In this document: positions 8,827-18,163 of the stretch, piece after piece | How the letters are laid out: every line of letters begins with the position of its first letter | Position numbering within the stretch: the stretch's first letter is position 1 | Assembly (NCBI RefSeq): GCF_038049925.1 | Contig: NZ_CP145809.1 | Coordinates: 2,700,599 to 2,764,598, forward strand | DNA length: 64,000 nucleotides | Source of the DNA: Georgenia sp. M64 | GTDB taxonomy: Bacteria; Actinomycetota; Actinomycetes; Actinomycetales; Actinomycetaceae | Direction of reading: 5' to 3' | The notes under the pieces: generated by a model | Database searches by the model: none | What the model was told of the DNA's origin: nothing | What the model saw: only the letters and a program-made list of their open reading frames with translations | Program-made: the position numbers and the translations under genes

Positions 8827-9372
8827 ATGAGTGCCGAGGACGTGGTCGCGCTCCCCTGCGCGGCCGAGGACCCGGCCCGCCACGGCGCGGAGATCGGCCC
8901 CGAGGAGTTCAAGCGGATCTTCCGCCACCACCCCGGCGGCGTCGCGGTGATCACCCTCGCCGGCCCGCACGGGCCGGTGGGCTTCACCGCCACCTCTGTC
9001 ATCTCGGTGTCCGCCGCGCCCGCGATGCTCGCCTTCTCCCTGGCCTCGACCTCCTCCGCGCGTACCGCGGTCGAGGCGGCGCGCGGGGTCGCCGTCAACT
9101 TCCTCGCGGCCGACCAGGAGGATCTCGCCGCACGGTTCGCCCGCCGCGGCGTGGACCGGTTCGCCGGCCTGGACTGGCTCCCGCTGCCCACCGGTGAGCC
9201 CGTGCTGCCCGGGGTCCGTGCCTGGGTCCGGGGCACGGTCGAGCAGCGCGTCCCCGTCGGCGACAGCCTGCTCGTCACGCTGCGGGCGGTCCGCGCCGAC
9301 GACCGGGCCGCCGCTCCGCTCGTCTACGAGAACCGCACGTACCACCGCCTCGGCGGCCACACCACGACCTGA
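8827..9372 (+). CDS. Flavin reductase family protein (FMN reductase component)
   Basis: A 181-residue flavin-reductase-like (split-barrel, HpaC-type) protein. It shows the family pattern FKRIFRHHPGGVAVITLAG, then GFTATSVISVSAAPAMLAFSL, where FMN binds, and a C-terminal ENRTYHRL. The start is ATG 8827 with GAGGAG 6 nt upstream. Proteins of this type reduce FMN with NAD(P)H and pass FMNH2 to two-component monooxygenases. The likely partner is the luciferase-like monooxygenase in the divergent operon. This pairing is inferred from proximity. Confidence 0.88.
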   Translation: MSAEDVVALPCAAEDPARHGAEIGPEEFKRIFRHHPGGVAVITLAGPHGPVGFTATSVISVSAAPAMLAFSLASTSSARTAVEAARGVAVNFLAADQEDLAARFARRGVDRFAGLDWLPLPTGEPVLPGVRAWVRGTVEQRVPVGDSLLVTLRAVRADDRAAAPLVYENRTYHRLGGHTTT

Positions 9373-9496
9373 CCCTCCACCTGCGCGGGTCCCTCTCGTC
9401 CGTCCCCGCGAGTGTCGTTGCCCGCGCATCCGGATCGTCCGGCTGGGCGGGTCCGCGCCGATCGCCGTGGGCCCCGCTCTCCGTATCGTGTGCGTC

Positions 9497-10393
9497 ATGG
9501 ACGCCGACCCCCGCGCCCAGGCGGGCTACGGCACGAGGTTCGACTGGGGCCTCGCGGGTGCTCGGGCCCTGGCGCACCGCCACGCGCTCGTGGTCGTCGT
9601 CGACGTGCTCTCCTTCAGCACCACCGTCGCCATCGCCGTCGGCCGGGGCATTGCGGTACACCCCTGCGGCGACGACGACTCGGCCGCCGACCTCGCGCGC
9701 CGGACCGGCGCCACCCTGGCCGCACCGCGCCGCCGGGCGACCCCGGACCACCCGTGGTCACTCTCCCCCGCGCTGGCCCTGCGCGCCCCGGCCGTGCCCC
9801 GCCTCGTCCTGCCCTCGCGCAACGGCTCCGCCATCGCTGCCGCGGCTGACCGTGCCGGAACCAGGCCTGCGGCGGCTACGTCTGGTGCCCGCACCGCGGC
9901 TGCCACCGGCGCCACGCCCACCGCGGATGCCACCCCCGCGGGCGCCACGTCGGCCACCGGCGCCACACCCGCCGCGGGCATCCCGGCGGCCGCGGTCGTC
10001 ACCGCCGCACTCCGGAACGCGCGGGCCGTGGCGGCGTGGGCCACCGCCCGCGGCTTCGGCACGCCGGACCGGCCGGTGAACGTCGTGGCGGCCGGCGAGC
10101 GCTGGCCCGACGGCACGTTGCGCCCGGCCCTGGAGAACCTCCTGGGCGCTGCCGCCGTCCTGCGCGCCCTCCACGTCTGGCCCGGCCACCGCTCCCCCGA
10201 GGCGCGCGCGGCCGCCGCGGCCCTCGAGGGCGTGGGTGACCTCGGTGCGGCGCTGCGCGGCTGCGCCTCCGGCCGCGAGCTGGTCGCCGTCGGCTGGCAG
10301 GACGACCTCGCCGCCGCGGCGGACGTCGACGTCGACACCGTGGTGCCGCTGCTGAGCGGCGGGGCGTTCAGGGACGCCGCAGCCGCACCCTGA
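9497..10393 (+). CDS. 2-phosphosulfolactate phosphatase (ComB) family protein
   Basis: A 298-residue ComB-like protein. The N-terminal QAGYGTRFDWG and VVVVDVLSFSTTVAIAV (Asp and Ser/Thr for Mg2+/phosphate), a middle LVLPSRNGSAIA and the C-terminal WPDGTLRPALENLLGAAAV match the family. ComB hydrolyses 2-phosphosulfolactate in coenzyme M synthesis in archaea; the role of bacterial homologues without that pathway is unclear. Residues about 120-165 are an Ala/Thr/Gly low-complexity insert between conserved blocks. ATG 9497 is chosen; an in-frame GTG lies 9 bp upstream. The 3' end overlaps the convergent proB by 26 bp. Confidence 0.75.
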   Translation: MDADPRAQAGYGTRFDWGLAGARALAHRHALVVVVDVLSFSTTVAIAVGRGIAVHPCGDDDSAADLARRTGATLAAPRRRATPDHPWSLSPALALRAPAVPRLVLPSRNGSAIAAAADRAGTRPAAATSGARTAAATGATPTADATPAGATSATGATPAAGIPAAAVVTAALRNARAVAAWATARGFGTPDRPVNVVAAGERWPDGTLRPALENLLGAAAVLRALHVWPGHRSPEARAAAAALEGVGDLGAALRGCASGRELVAVGWQDDLAAAADVDVDTVVPLLSGGAFRDAAAAP

Positions 10394-11510
10394 CCTGGAC
10401 GAGGTCGTCACGGTGGACCACCGCGCGCGGGTGGCGGTCGTCCTCAGGTCCGCGCAGCTGGTCGGTGGACTTGCCCATCATCTCGGGGATCTCGGCCGAG
10501 CCGTAGGCGCTCAGCCCGCGCGCGACGACGCCGTCGGGACCGACGAGCTCGACGGCGTCGCCGGCCTCGAACTCGCCGTCGACCCCGACCACCCCGGCCG
10601 CCAGGAGTGAACGCTTGCCATCGGTGACGGCCCGGGCGGCTCCGGCGTCGAGGTGCAGGCGGCCGCGGATCTGGGCCGCGTGGGCGAGCCAGAGCCGTCG
10701 GGCCGACTTGCGCTTCCCGGTGGCCGAGAACCACGTGCCGACGTTCTCGCCGTCGAGGGCCTGGCGCGCACGGTCGGCCGAGGTCAGGACCACGGGGATC
10801 CCCGATCCCGTGGCGATCGCGGCGGCGTCGAGCTTGGTGACCATCCCGCCGGTGCCGATCTCGCTCCCGCGGCCGGTGACCTCCACGTGCGCGAGGTCGG
10901 CCGGCCCGTCGACCTGCGGTACGAGACGGCTGGTGGCGCGTCCGGGCGGGCCGTCGTAGAGACCGTCGACGTCGGTGAGCAGGACCATGGCGTCGGCGCG
11001 GACGAGGTGGGAGACGAGTGCGGCGAGGCGGTCGTTGTCCCCGAACCGGATCTCGTCGGTGGCGACGGTGTCGTTCTCGTTGACGATCGGCACGACGCCG
11101 AGGGCCAGGAGCCGCTCGAGGGCGCGCTGGGCGTTGGCGTAGTTCGTGCGTCGAATGAGGTCCTCAGCCGTGAGGAGCACCTGTCCCACCCGCTGGCCGT
11201 AGTAGGCGAACGCCTCCGTGTAGCGGGCAACGAGGATGCCTTGGCCCACCGAGGCGGTGGCCTGGGCAGTCGCGAGGTCCCGGGGACGGCCGGTGAGGCC
11301 GAGCGGCGTCATGCCGGCGGAGATCGCGCCGGAGGAGACGAGGACGATCTGCTGACCCCGGGCGCGGCGCGCCGCGAGGATCTCCACGAGGGTGTGCAGG
11401 GCCGGCATGCTCAGCCGCCCGTCGGCGGCGGTGAGCGAGGAGGACCCGACCTTGACCACGACGCGGGTTGCCGTGGCGATCCCGGAGCGGTCGGCGAGGG
11501 GCTTGTTCAC
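10368..11510 (-). CDS. proB: Glutamate 5-kinase
   Basis: Phosphorylates glutamate in the first step of proline synthesis. The 380-residue protein has the amino-acid-kinase domain (RVVVKVGSSSLT, LVSSGAISAGM, NENDTVATDEI, FGDNDRLAALV, LLTDVDGLYDGPP, GTGGMVTKLDAA) and a C-terminal PUA domain from about residue 285. GTG 11510 is preferred because GGAAGGA lies 8 nt upstream; ATG 11528 is an in-frame alternative adding six residues. In most actinobacteria proB follows obgE directly. Here about 5 kb with genes on the other strand separates them, so it needs its own promoter. proA is not directly downstream. Confidence 0.96.
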   Translation of the reverse strand: MNKPLADRSGIATATRVVVKVGSSSLTAADGRLSMPALHTLVEILAARRARGQQIVLVSSGAISAGMTPLGLTGRPRDLATAQATASVGQGILVARYTEAFAYYGQRVGQVLLTAEDLIRRTNYANAQRALERLLALGVVPIVNENDTVATDEIRFGDNDRLAALVSHLVRADAMVLLTDVDGLYDGPPGRATSRLVPQVDGPADLAHVEVTGRGSEIGTGGMVTKLDAAAIATGSGIPVVLTSADRARQALDGENVGTWFSATGKRKSARRLWLAHAAQIRGRLHLDAGAARAVTDGKRSLLAAGVVGVDGEFEAGDAVELVGPDGVVARGLSAYGSAEIPEMMGKSTDQLRGPEDDRHPRAVVHRDDLVQVRVRLRRP

Positions 11511-11897
11511 GATCCCATCCTTCCCCATGAGCCCCGTGGGCGGTGCCGCTGGTCGGCCGGTGGACGCGCGCCCGTGCGAGCCGCCACGGTCCGTCGGGTA
11601 CCGACGGGCCGGCGGAGACGACGCTCTGCTCGCCGGACCACTCCGTCGGGCCTCCCGTGTCGTCGCGCGACGAGCCGTCTCTGCTCGACGAACCGGATCC
11701 TCCAGCCTTGTCTGTCTCCAGCCTCCACACGAGGACGTCACCGCTGAGCCGCCTGCTCGACCATCCTGCTCACCGGCCGCTACCGGCATAGCGGCGAGCT
11801 CACAGGGCCGTCGTCGGGGCGGTGTTCACAGTCGTGGTGTCGATGTCACACCCCGTCTCTACGGTGGGAACATCAGTTCGAGGTGGAGGTGGGAGCG
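11511..11897. other. Divergent proB / HNH intergenic region
   Basis: No supported gene. An inverted repeat at 11591-11607 (CCGTCGG, 3-nt centre, CCGACGG) lies about 80 bp upstream of proB. TACGGT near 11860 could be a weak -10 for the HNH gene, but no matching -35 is evident. Confidence 0.4.
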
Positions 11898-14294
11898 GTG
11901 GACCAGGACCCCGAGTCGGCGGCCCGCGACCGCGACGGCTCGGCCGGCGACGACCGGCCTGCGGACACCCACACTCGTGATGGCGACGCCCGGGCCGCCC
12001 AGGGCAGCGATGCCGATGACCGGGATGCGCAGGCGCGCGAGCGCGGGTACTGCTGCTACGCCGACGCGCTGACCAACGGTGGGTGCGAGCACCTGATCGC
12101 CGTGCAGCGGCAGTGGCGGACCGAGGAACGCATCGCCCGGGCCCGCACCCTGACCACGCTGGGCATCAAGGGCCTGGCCGACCAGGCCCACGACGGCCAC
12201 CGCTGGTCCCAGGACGTCTTCGACCAGCTCCTCGGCCCCGGCGGGTACCAGGCCGTCGCCGAGCCCCTCACCCCGCCCGCCACCGACAGTGAGGACTCGG
12301 CCGGAGACGGGGACGGGGATGAGGACGAAGATGCTGCGCGGGTCAGGCGGCGGCGTCGGCTCGACCGGCCGATCGCGGAGGTCATCGCCCAGGTCTACGC
12401 CGAGCACGCGGCCACCCTCGGGGTGGCCCTGAACGTCCTGGCCTCGATGGCCCCGGGCCCCGAGCTCGCCGCCCTGCTGGACGAGATCGACCTCGACGCC
12501 CTCGCCCCCTTCGCCAAGGTCGAGGTCGTCGCCGCCTACAAACGCCTGGAGTCCTGGTCCGCCGGACGGGCCGCGCTCGCCGCCGCCCACGTCGCCACCG
12601 AACCGGTGATGTACGCCAAGACCGGCGCGGCCGCCCCCAAGACCATCGACGGCACCGCCGAAGAGCTCGCCCTGCGCCTGGCCACCACCCGGCAGGACGC
12701 CGCCAAGCTCGTCGCCACCGGGCAGGGCCTGACCCGGTCCTTCGCCGCGACCCGCGCCCACCTCGAATCCGGTCAGATCGACTACCGCAAGGCCGCCACC
12801 ATCGTCGCCACCCTCCACCACAGCCCCACCCCCGTGGCGTGGATGGTCGAGCACGACATCCTCACCGAGGCCGACCGGCGCACCCACCCCCAGCTCGTGC
12901 GCGACCTCGCCGACAAGCTCATCGCCGTCGACCCCCACGATGCCCAGGCCCGCCACCACCGCGCCCGCGCCCGCCGCCACGTCACCCACACCCAGCCCCT
13001 ACCCGACGGCATGGGCCGCATCAGCGCCGTCACCACCGCCACCAGCTGCGTCCAGATCGACCTCGTCCTGGACCACATGGCCCAGAGCGCCCGCGCCGCC
13101 GGCGACACCCGCACCACCGACCAGCTCCGAGCCGACATCCTCCTCGCCCTCATCACCGGCCGCTTCCGCCCCACCACCCACACCCCCGGCCACGACCACG
13201 ACCACGCCGAGGGCGACGCCGACGCCGCCACCAACAGCGACCCCGACGCCGACGCCGACGCCGCCACCGCAGCCGATACCGATGCCGACGCCGACGCCGA
13301 TGCCGATACCGCAGCCGGGCCGCGAACCGAGGCCGACGCCGGGACCGGGGCCGTCGAGTCCGGGACGACCTGCCGGTGCCCCGCCGCCCCCCAGGACCCC
13401 AGCGAAGGCCCCTGCCTGCCCCCGCTGCACCTGCTCATCCCCGCCGACGGCGAGTGGTTCGGCGACCCACCCAAGGTCGACATCCGCCTCGACGTACCCC
13501 TGTCCGTCCTCCTCCCACCAGCCACCGCCACCCCACCGACCACCACCACGCAGCAGCCGCCGCCGACGTCAGGTCCGCCGCAGGACGCTCCCACGGTGCC
13601 CGGCCAGCCGCCCGACGACACGGCAGAGTCACCGCCGACCTCCGACCCGCCGACGTCCGACCCGCCGCAGGACGGGCCGACGTCTGACCAGCCGCAGGAC
13701 ACGCCGACCTCTGACCCACCGCAGGACACGCCCGCGGTGCCCGGCGAGTTCCCCGACGACCCGCCCGCCGGTGTCGCCACCCTCACCGGCTACGGCCCCA
13801 TCACCCCCGACGTCGCCCGCGCCCTCGCCGCCGGCGGCACCTGGCGCCGGATCGTCACCGACCCCCTCACCGGAGCCGTCCTCGACGTCGGCCGCACCCG
13901 CTACCGGCCCCCCGCCGACCTCCTCGACCACGTCCGCCAACGCGACCGCACCTGCGTCCGCCCCGGCTGCACCACCCCCGCCCACCGCTGCCAGTACGAC
14001 CACACCCAAGCCTGGGCCCACGGCGGCCCCACCGCCGCACACAACGGCGGACCCCTGTGCACCCGCGACCACACCATCAAAACCGCCGGCATCTTCACCG
14101 TCGTCCAACCCCAACCCGGCATCTTCGAATGGCTCACCCCCACCGGACACGCCTACCGACGAGAGATCAACGGCACCATCACCATGCTCCCCCACACACC
14201 GCCCCACCTCGCCGACCGCCGACCCACGACGAAACACCTCACCGGCGCCGCACCCGGCGATCCACCCCCAGACCCCGGCACCCCGCCCTACTGA
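11898..14294 (+). CDS. DUF222 / HNH endonuclease family protein with low-complexity expansions
   Basis: A 798-residue member of the actinobacterial DUF222-HNH family (13E12-repeat type). Residues about 125-425 form the DUF222 part. A C-terminal HNH nuclease motif lies at about 685-725: CVRPGCTTPAHRCQYDHTQ, then AHGGPTAAHNGGPLCTRDH. Members are usually 400-550 residues. The excess here comes from an Asp-Ala run at about 429-474 and tandem TSDPPQD-like units at about 577-617. GTG 11898 is chosen because GGAGGT lies 7 nt upstream; GTG 11883 is possible. The biological role of this multicopy family is not established. It sits, with the next gene, inside the otherwise conserved obgE-proB interval. 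Confidence 0.85.
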   Translation: MDQDPESAARDRDGSAGDDRPADTHTRDGDARAAQGSDADDRDAQARERGYCCYADALTNGGCEHLIAVQRQWRTEERIARARTLTTLGIKGLADQAHDGHRWSQDVFDQLLGPGGYQAVAEPLTPPATDSEDSAGDGDGDEDEDAARVRRRRRLDRPIAEVIAQVYAEHAATLGVALNVLASMAPGPELAALLDEIDLDALAPFAKVEVVAAYKRLESWSAGRAALAAAHVATEPVMYAKTGAAAPKTIDGTAEELALRLATTRQDAAKLVATGQGLTRSFAATRAHLESGQIDYRKAATIVATLHHSPTPVAWMVEHDILTEADRRTHPQLVRDLADKLIAVDPHDAQARHHRARARRHVTHTQPLPDGMGRISAVTTATSCVQIDLVLDHMAQSARAAGDTRTTDQLRADILLALITGRFRPTTHTPGHDHDHAEGDADAATNSDPDADADAATAADTDADADADADTAAGPRTEADAGTGAVESGTTCRCPAAPQDPSEGPCLPPLHLLIPADGEWFGDPPKVDIRLDVPLSVLLPPATATPPTTTTQQPPPTSGPPQDAPTVPGQPPDDTAESPPTSDPPTSDPPQDGPTSDQPQDTPTSDPPQDTPAVPGEFPDDPPAGVATLTGYGPITPDVARALAAGGTWRRIVTDPLTGAVLDVGRTRYRPPADLLDHVRQRDRTCVRPGCTTPAHRCQYDHTQAWAHGGPTAAHNGGPLCTRDHTIKTAGIFTVVQPQPGIFEWLTPTGHAYRREINGTITMLPHTPPHLADRRPTTKHLTGAAPGDPPPDPGTPPY

Positions 14295-14693
14295 TCTCCC
14301 TACTGATCAGACACGCTGAGTGCGGACGGACCGGGACGACATCCCACGGCCGGGGCCGGACTCGGTGTCCGAGGGATCCGATGAGGCGAACGCTCCGACG
14401 GGGGGGCTGGACGAGGGGCTCAGATGCCGCTGGGATGCCGATACCAAGAGCCCCACGGCGCTTGGACCGGAGAGCGGCGTCGGCGCCCCAAGTCCTGACC
14501 CTTGTGCCCGGTTCGTCCCCGGCGGACGATGGAGCTCCTCACCGCCGGGCGCGCGTTCCCGCGACTGCAGGGGGTGCCGGGCTGCTGCACCCCGACGGCG
14601 AGGGAGCCGTGCATGTGCACGGCCCCTCTCGCGGGCTCGCCGACACCGCCCGGGCCGTCCGCCCCCCTGCCAGGCGGTCGAGGCGTGGTGGAC
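14295..14693. other. Intergenic region without a supported gene
   Basis: About 400 bp. A 9-bp direct repeat CTACTGATC occurs twice at the HNH stop codon (about 14290-14312). Nothing else I can support is present. Confidence 0.4.
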
Positions 14694-16091
14694 ATGGACG
14701 ACGGACCGACCCTTGCCGAACCGGTCGAAGGCCTGCGCGAGCAGGTCGCGGGACAGGTACTGGGGCCAGGCGACGAGGGCTACGACGAAGCGCGGCGGGT
14801 CTGGAACGGCATGGTCGACGCGCGTCCGCTCGCCGTCGTGCGGGCCTCCTCGGTGGACGACGTGCGCCACACCGTTCTGGTCGCGCGGGACCGCGGGCTC
14901 ACCCTCGCCGTGCGGGGCGGCGGGCACGGCGTCGCCGGCAACGGCACGGTCGACGGCGGCATCGTCCTAGATCTGGGGGCGCTGAACGCCGTCACTACCG
15001 ATCCCCGCGCTCGGACGGTCACCGCCGGCGGCGGCGCGCTCCTTTCCGACGTCGACGCCGCGACGGTGCCGCACGGACTCGTCGTCCCGCTGGGGGTCGT
15101 CTCACGCACAGGGGTCGGTGGTCTCACGCTCGGCGGCGGTGTCGGCTGGCTGACCCGGGCCTACGGGCTGGCCGCGGACAACCTCCTGGCGGCGGACGTG
15201 GTGACAGCGACGGGTGAGGTGGTGCGCGCCGGCGACGACGGCGACCCCGAGCTGCTCTGGGGTCTCCGAGGCGGCGGCGGGAACTTCGGTGTCGCCGTCT
15301 CCCTGACGTTCCGCGCCTACCCCCTGCCCGAACGAGTGCTCGCGGGCACGCTCCTGTACGGCCTGCCCCGTTGGCGGGAGGTGCTCGCTTCCTACGAGCG
15401 CTGGACCCGCGAGATGCCCGAGGCCATGCAGACGATCGTCTCGGTCATGACCCCGCCGCCGGAGCTGGACGCCGGCGACGACCCGGTCCTCATGGTCGGC
15501 TACGTCTGGGCCCTGCCCGACCACGACGCCGGCGAGGCCGTCGTCGCCGAGCTGCGGGCTGTCGCCCCGCCGGACGCCGAGGAGTCGGGACCGGCCACGT
15601 GGAGAGACGTCCAGACGGCGCAGGACGCCTTCCTGCCGCCCGGCTCACGGGCTTACTGGAAGAACGCCTCGTTCGACCGCCTCGACGACGAGGTGATCGA
15701 GGTCCTCGTCCGACGCGGCACCGAGCAGACCTGGGTGGGCACCGGGTACGACATCCACCACATGGCCGGGGCGTACGAGCGGGAGCCCGAGGGCGGATCG
15801 CCCTTCCCGGCACGGTCCGCCAGGTTCTGGCTCAACATCTACGGCTTCTGGACCGACCCGGCGGACGACGCCCACCACACGGCCTTCGTCCGTGGCCTCG
15901 CGGCCGACATGGCACCGTTCGCGACCGGCGGGCTGTACGTGAACTTCATGGGTGGGTCCGAGGTGGCCGACGGCGCCGCCTGGGCACGGACGATCTACGG
16001 CGAGGAGGCGACGGGCCGGCTGGTGGCGCTCAAGCGTCGCTACGACCCGGAGAACCTCTTCCGGCTCAACCACAACATCCCGCCGGGCTGA
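14694..16091 (+). CDS. FAD-binding oxidoreductase, berberine-bridge-enzyme type
   Basis: A 465-residue flavoprotein of the PCMH/BBE family. The FAD domain has LAVRGGGHGVAGNG, where His78 is the expected covalent FAD attachment site, and GVGGLTLGGGVGWLTRAYGL. The C-terminal BBE tail YDPENLFRLNHNIPP is diagnostic. In bicovalent BBE enzymes a Cys occupies the position that here is Ser137 (GVVSRTGVGG), so single histidyl attachment is predicted. Substrates of such oxidases are sugars, alkaloid-like amines or secondary metabolites; none is suggested by context. ATG 14694 is chosen, but GTG 14688 is equally plausible. It follows the HNH gene on the same strand, inside the obgE-proB insertion. Confidence 0.88.
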   Translation: MDDGPTLAEPVEGLREQVAGQVLGPGDEGYDEARRVWNGMVDARPLAVVRASSVDDVRHTVLVARDRGLTLAVRGGGHGVAGNGTVDGGIVLDLGALNAVTTDPRARTVTAGGGALLSDVDAATVPHGLVVPLGVVSRTGVGGLTLGGGVGWLTRAYGLAADNLLAADVVTATGEVVRAGDDGDPELLWGLRGGGGNFGVAVSLTFRAYPLPERVLAGTLLYGLPRWREVLASYERWTREMPEAMQTIVSVMTPPPELDAGDDPVLMVGYVWALPDHDAGEAVVAELRAVAPPDAEESGPATWRDVQTAQDAFLPPGSRAYWKNASFDRLDDEVIEVLVRRGTEQTWVGTGYDIHHMAGAYEREPEGGSPFPARSARFWLNIYGFWTDPADDAHHTAFVRGLAADMAPFATGGLYVNFMGGSEVADGAAWARTIYGEEATGRLVALKRRYDPENLFRLNHNIPPG

Positions 16092-16168
16092 CCGCTCGAG
16101 CTGCCGGGCTGACCGCCGAAGCTGCCGGGCCGACCGGTGAAGCTGCCGGGCTGACCGCTCGTGCTGCC
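16085..16168. repeat. Four tandem 21-bp repeats at the oxidase stop codon
   Basis: Units at 16085-16105, 16106-16126, 16127-16147 and 16148-16168 share GGGCTGACCG and GCTGCC. The first unit contains the stop codon TGA (16089-16091). The period of 21 equals 7 codons; in one frame it would read GLTARAA-like heptads, but the oxidase frame is closed by stops. Confidence 0.8.
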
Positions 16169-16181
16169 CGATCGCGCCCGG

Positions 16182-16427
16182 CTACGGCGTGAACCCCCGG
16201 GGCCGTTCGCGATCCTCGGAGTCCCCGACGGCCGTGTCCGCCTCGGCCCCGGCGGCGGGGTCGCCGCCACCCTCCTCGCCGTGGACGTCAGGCGACGGGC
16301 CCAGCTCGTCGGACCGGTCCGGGTCCGCCGCGCCGTAGGTCAGGTCGGCGGGACCCGACGTGGTGGGTGGCGCGGCGCGGCGGCCGGAGTCCTCGTCGGG
16401 CGGTGCAATGCGCTCGTCCTCGCTCAT
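16182..16427 (-). CDS. Small acidic Pro/Glu/Asp-rich hypothetical protein
   Basis: An 81-residue frame downstream of obgE on the same strand, beginning MSEDERIAPPDEDSG and containing a central GPADLTYGAADPD. It is strongly acidic, without signal peptide or membrane segment, and probably disordered. No clear ribosome binding site is seen, but the amino-acid profile looks protein-like and small acidic proteins are often encoded between obgE and proB in related genomes. I do not recognise a family. Confidence 0.4.
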   Translation of the reverse strand: MSEDERIAPPDEDSGRRAAPPTTSGPADLTYGAADPDRSDELGPSPDVHGEEGGGDPAAGAEADTAVGDSEDRERPRGFTP

Positions 16428-16549
16428 GCGCCTACGGTCGCACCGAACCCGCCCGACGGCGCGGCGAGCGGACCGTTCGCCCTGCGAGGCGGCTGCGCCG
16501 CCCATCCCGAGGTGCGGCGGGCTGCCCTGCCGGACCTGCACGGCCGCCG

Positions 16550-18082
16550 TCAGGAGGTCTGGTCGTCGACGTCCTCGGGATCGGTCCACACGCCATGCTG
16601 ACGCTCGGTCCACAGCTCGTCGCGAGCGGCGCTCTTGGCGTCCATGAGCTCGTGGTAACCGCGGCGCTTCTCCGCACGGGTCGGCCGCGCGGTCTCCTCC
16701 AGGCGCAGGTCGGTGCCGCGCGGCCCGAGCAGCTCGGCACCGGTCTGCATGGTGGGCTCCCAGTCGAAGACGACCCCGCCCTCGACCGCACCGATGACGA
16801 CCGTGTCGCCCGCGACGGCACCGGCGCGGTAGAGCTGGTCCTCGACGCCGATCCGGTTGAGCCGGTCGGCGAGGTAGCCGACGGCCTCGTCGTTGTTGAA
16901 GTCGGTCTGACGCACCCACCGCTCGGGCTTGGCGCCACGCACCTGGTAGAACACCCCGTCCGGCCCGTTGCGGCGGGTCACGGTGAACCCGGCGTCGTCG
17001 ACGGCGGTGGGCCGCAGGATCACCCGGGTAGCCTCCTGCGTGGGGGCCTCGGCCCGCGCCCGCGCGACGATCTCGGCCAGCGCGAACGACAGCTGCCGCA
17101 GACCCTCGTGGCTCGCCGTCGAGATCTCGAAGACCCGCAGGCCGCGCTGCTCCAGCTCGGGGCGGACCATCTCGGCGAGGTCCCGCGCCTCGGGGACGTC
17201 GATCTTGTTGAGGACGACGACGCGGGGGCGCTCCATGAGCGGAACCCGCCCCCCGGCGAGGTCGAGGTCCCCGGCGTAGGCGGCGAGCTCGGCCTCGATG
17301 GTGTCCAGGTCGCTCACCGGGTCGCGGCCCGGCTCGAGCGTGGCGCAGTCGAGGACGTGGACGACGACGGCGCAGCGCTCGATGTGACGCAGGAACTCCA
17401 GACCCAGGCCCTTGCCCTGCGAGGCGCCGGGGATGAGGCCCGGGACGTCGGCGACGGTGTAGCGCTCCGAGCCGGCCTGGACGACGCCGAGGTTGGGCAC
17501 GAGCGTGGTGAACGGGTAGTCGGCGATCTTGGGACGCGCGGCGGACATGGCCGCGATGAGCGAGGACTTCCCGGCGCTCGGGAAACCCACGAGCGCGACG
17601 TCGGCGACGGACTTCAGCTCGAGGACGAGGTCGACCTGCTCCCCCTCCTCGCCCAGGAGGGCGAAGCCGGGAGCCTTGCGCCGCGGCGAGGACAGGGCGG
17701 CGTTGCCGAGCCCGCCGTGGCCGCCCTGGGCGGCGACGAACCGCGTGCCAGCACCGACGAGGTCGGCGAGGACCTCGCCGTCGAGGGTCTTGACGACCGT
17801 GCCGTCGGGGACGGGGAGGATCAGGTCCTCACCGGTCCTGCCCGCGCGCATGTCACCGGCCCCCTGGGTGCCGGACGTCGCCCGCTGGTGCGGGGAGTGG
17901 TGGTAGGGCAGCAGCGTCGTGGTCTGGGGGTCGACGACGAGGATGACGTCACCGCCCTTGCCGCCGTTCGCGCCGTCGGGGCCGGCGAGCGGCTTGAACT
18001 TCTCGCGCCGGATGGACGCGCAGCCGTTCCCGCCGTCGCCCGCGGCGACGTGGAGAACCACGCGATCGACGAAGGTGGCCAT
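16550..18082 (-). CDS. obgE: GTPase ObgE/CgtA
   Basis: An essential ribosome-assembly and stringent-response GTPase of 510 residues. It has the Gly-rich Obg fold (about 1-160; [24 protein letters not shown]), then the G domain with G1 [10 protein letters not shown] near 168, G3 DVPGLI and G4 NKID. The actinobacterial OCT domain (about 350-425) is followed by a charged tail. It is third in rplU-rpmA-obgE. A strong hairpin in the 134-bp gap after rpmA probably lowers its expression relative to the ribosomal proteins. Confidence 0.97.
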   Translation of the reverse strand: MATFVDRVVLHVAAGDGGNGCASIRREKFKPLAGPDGANGGKGGDVILVVDPQTTTLLPYHHSPHQRATSGTQGAGDMRAGRTGEDLILPVPDGTVVKTLDGEVLADLVGAGTRFVAAQGGHGGLGNAALSSPRRKAPGFALLGEEGEQVDLVLELKSVADVALVGFPSAGKSSLIAAMSAARPKIADYPFTTLVPNLGVVQAGSERYTVADVPGLIPGASQGKGLGLEFLRHIERCAVVVHVLDCATLEPGRDPVSDLDTIEAELAAYAGDLDLAGGRVPLMERPRVVVLNKIDVPEARDLAEMVRPELEQRGLRVFEISTASHEGLRQLSFALAEIVARARAEAPTQEATRVILRPTAVDDAGFTVTRRNGPDGVFYQVRGAKPERWVRQTDFNNDEAVGYLADRLNRIGVEDQLYRAGAVAGDTVVIGAVEGGVVFDWEPTMQTGAELLGPRGTDLRLEETARPTRAEKRRGYHELMDAKSAARDELWTERQHGVWTDPEDVDDQTS

Positions 18083-18163
18083 CGCCGTCGTCCTCTCTCT
18101 CGGGTCCGGCGCGCCGTGGGGCGCCCCGTGGGTGGTGCGGTCCTGCGGACCTCAGGCATGGAA

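Noticed and set aside
13186-13320. Asp-Ala run in the HNH protein as a calcium-binding repeat domain
   Set aside because: It lacks the GGxGxD pattern and is a simple GCCGAC codon repeat, so low-complexity expansion is more likely.
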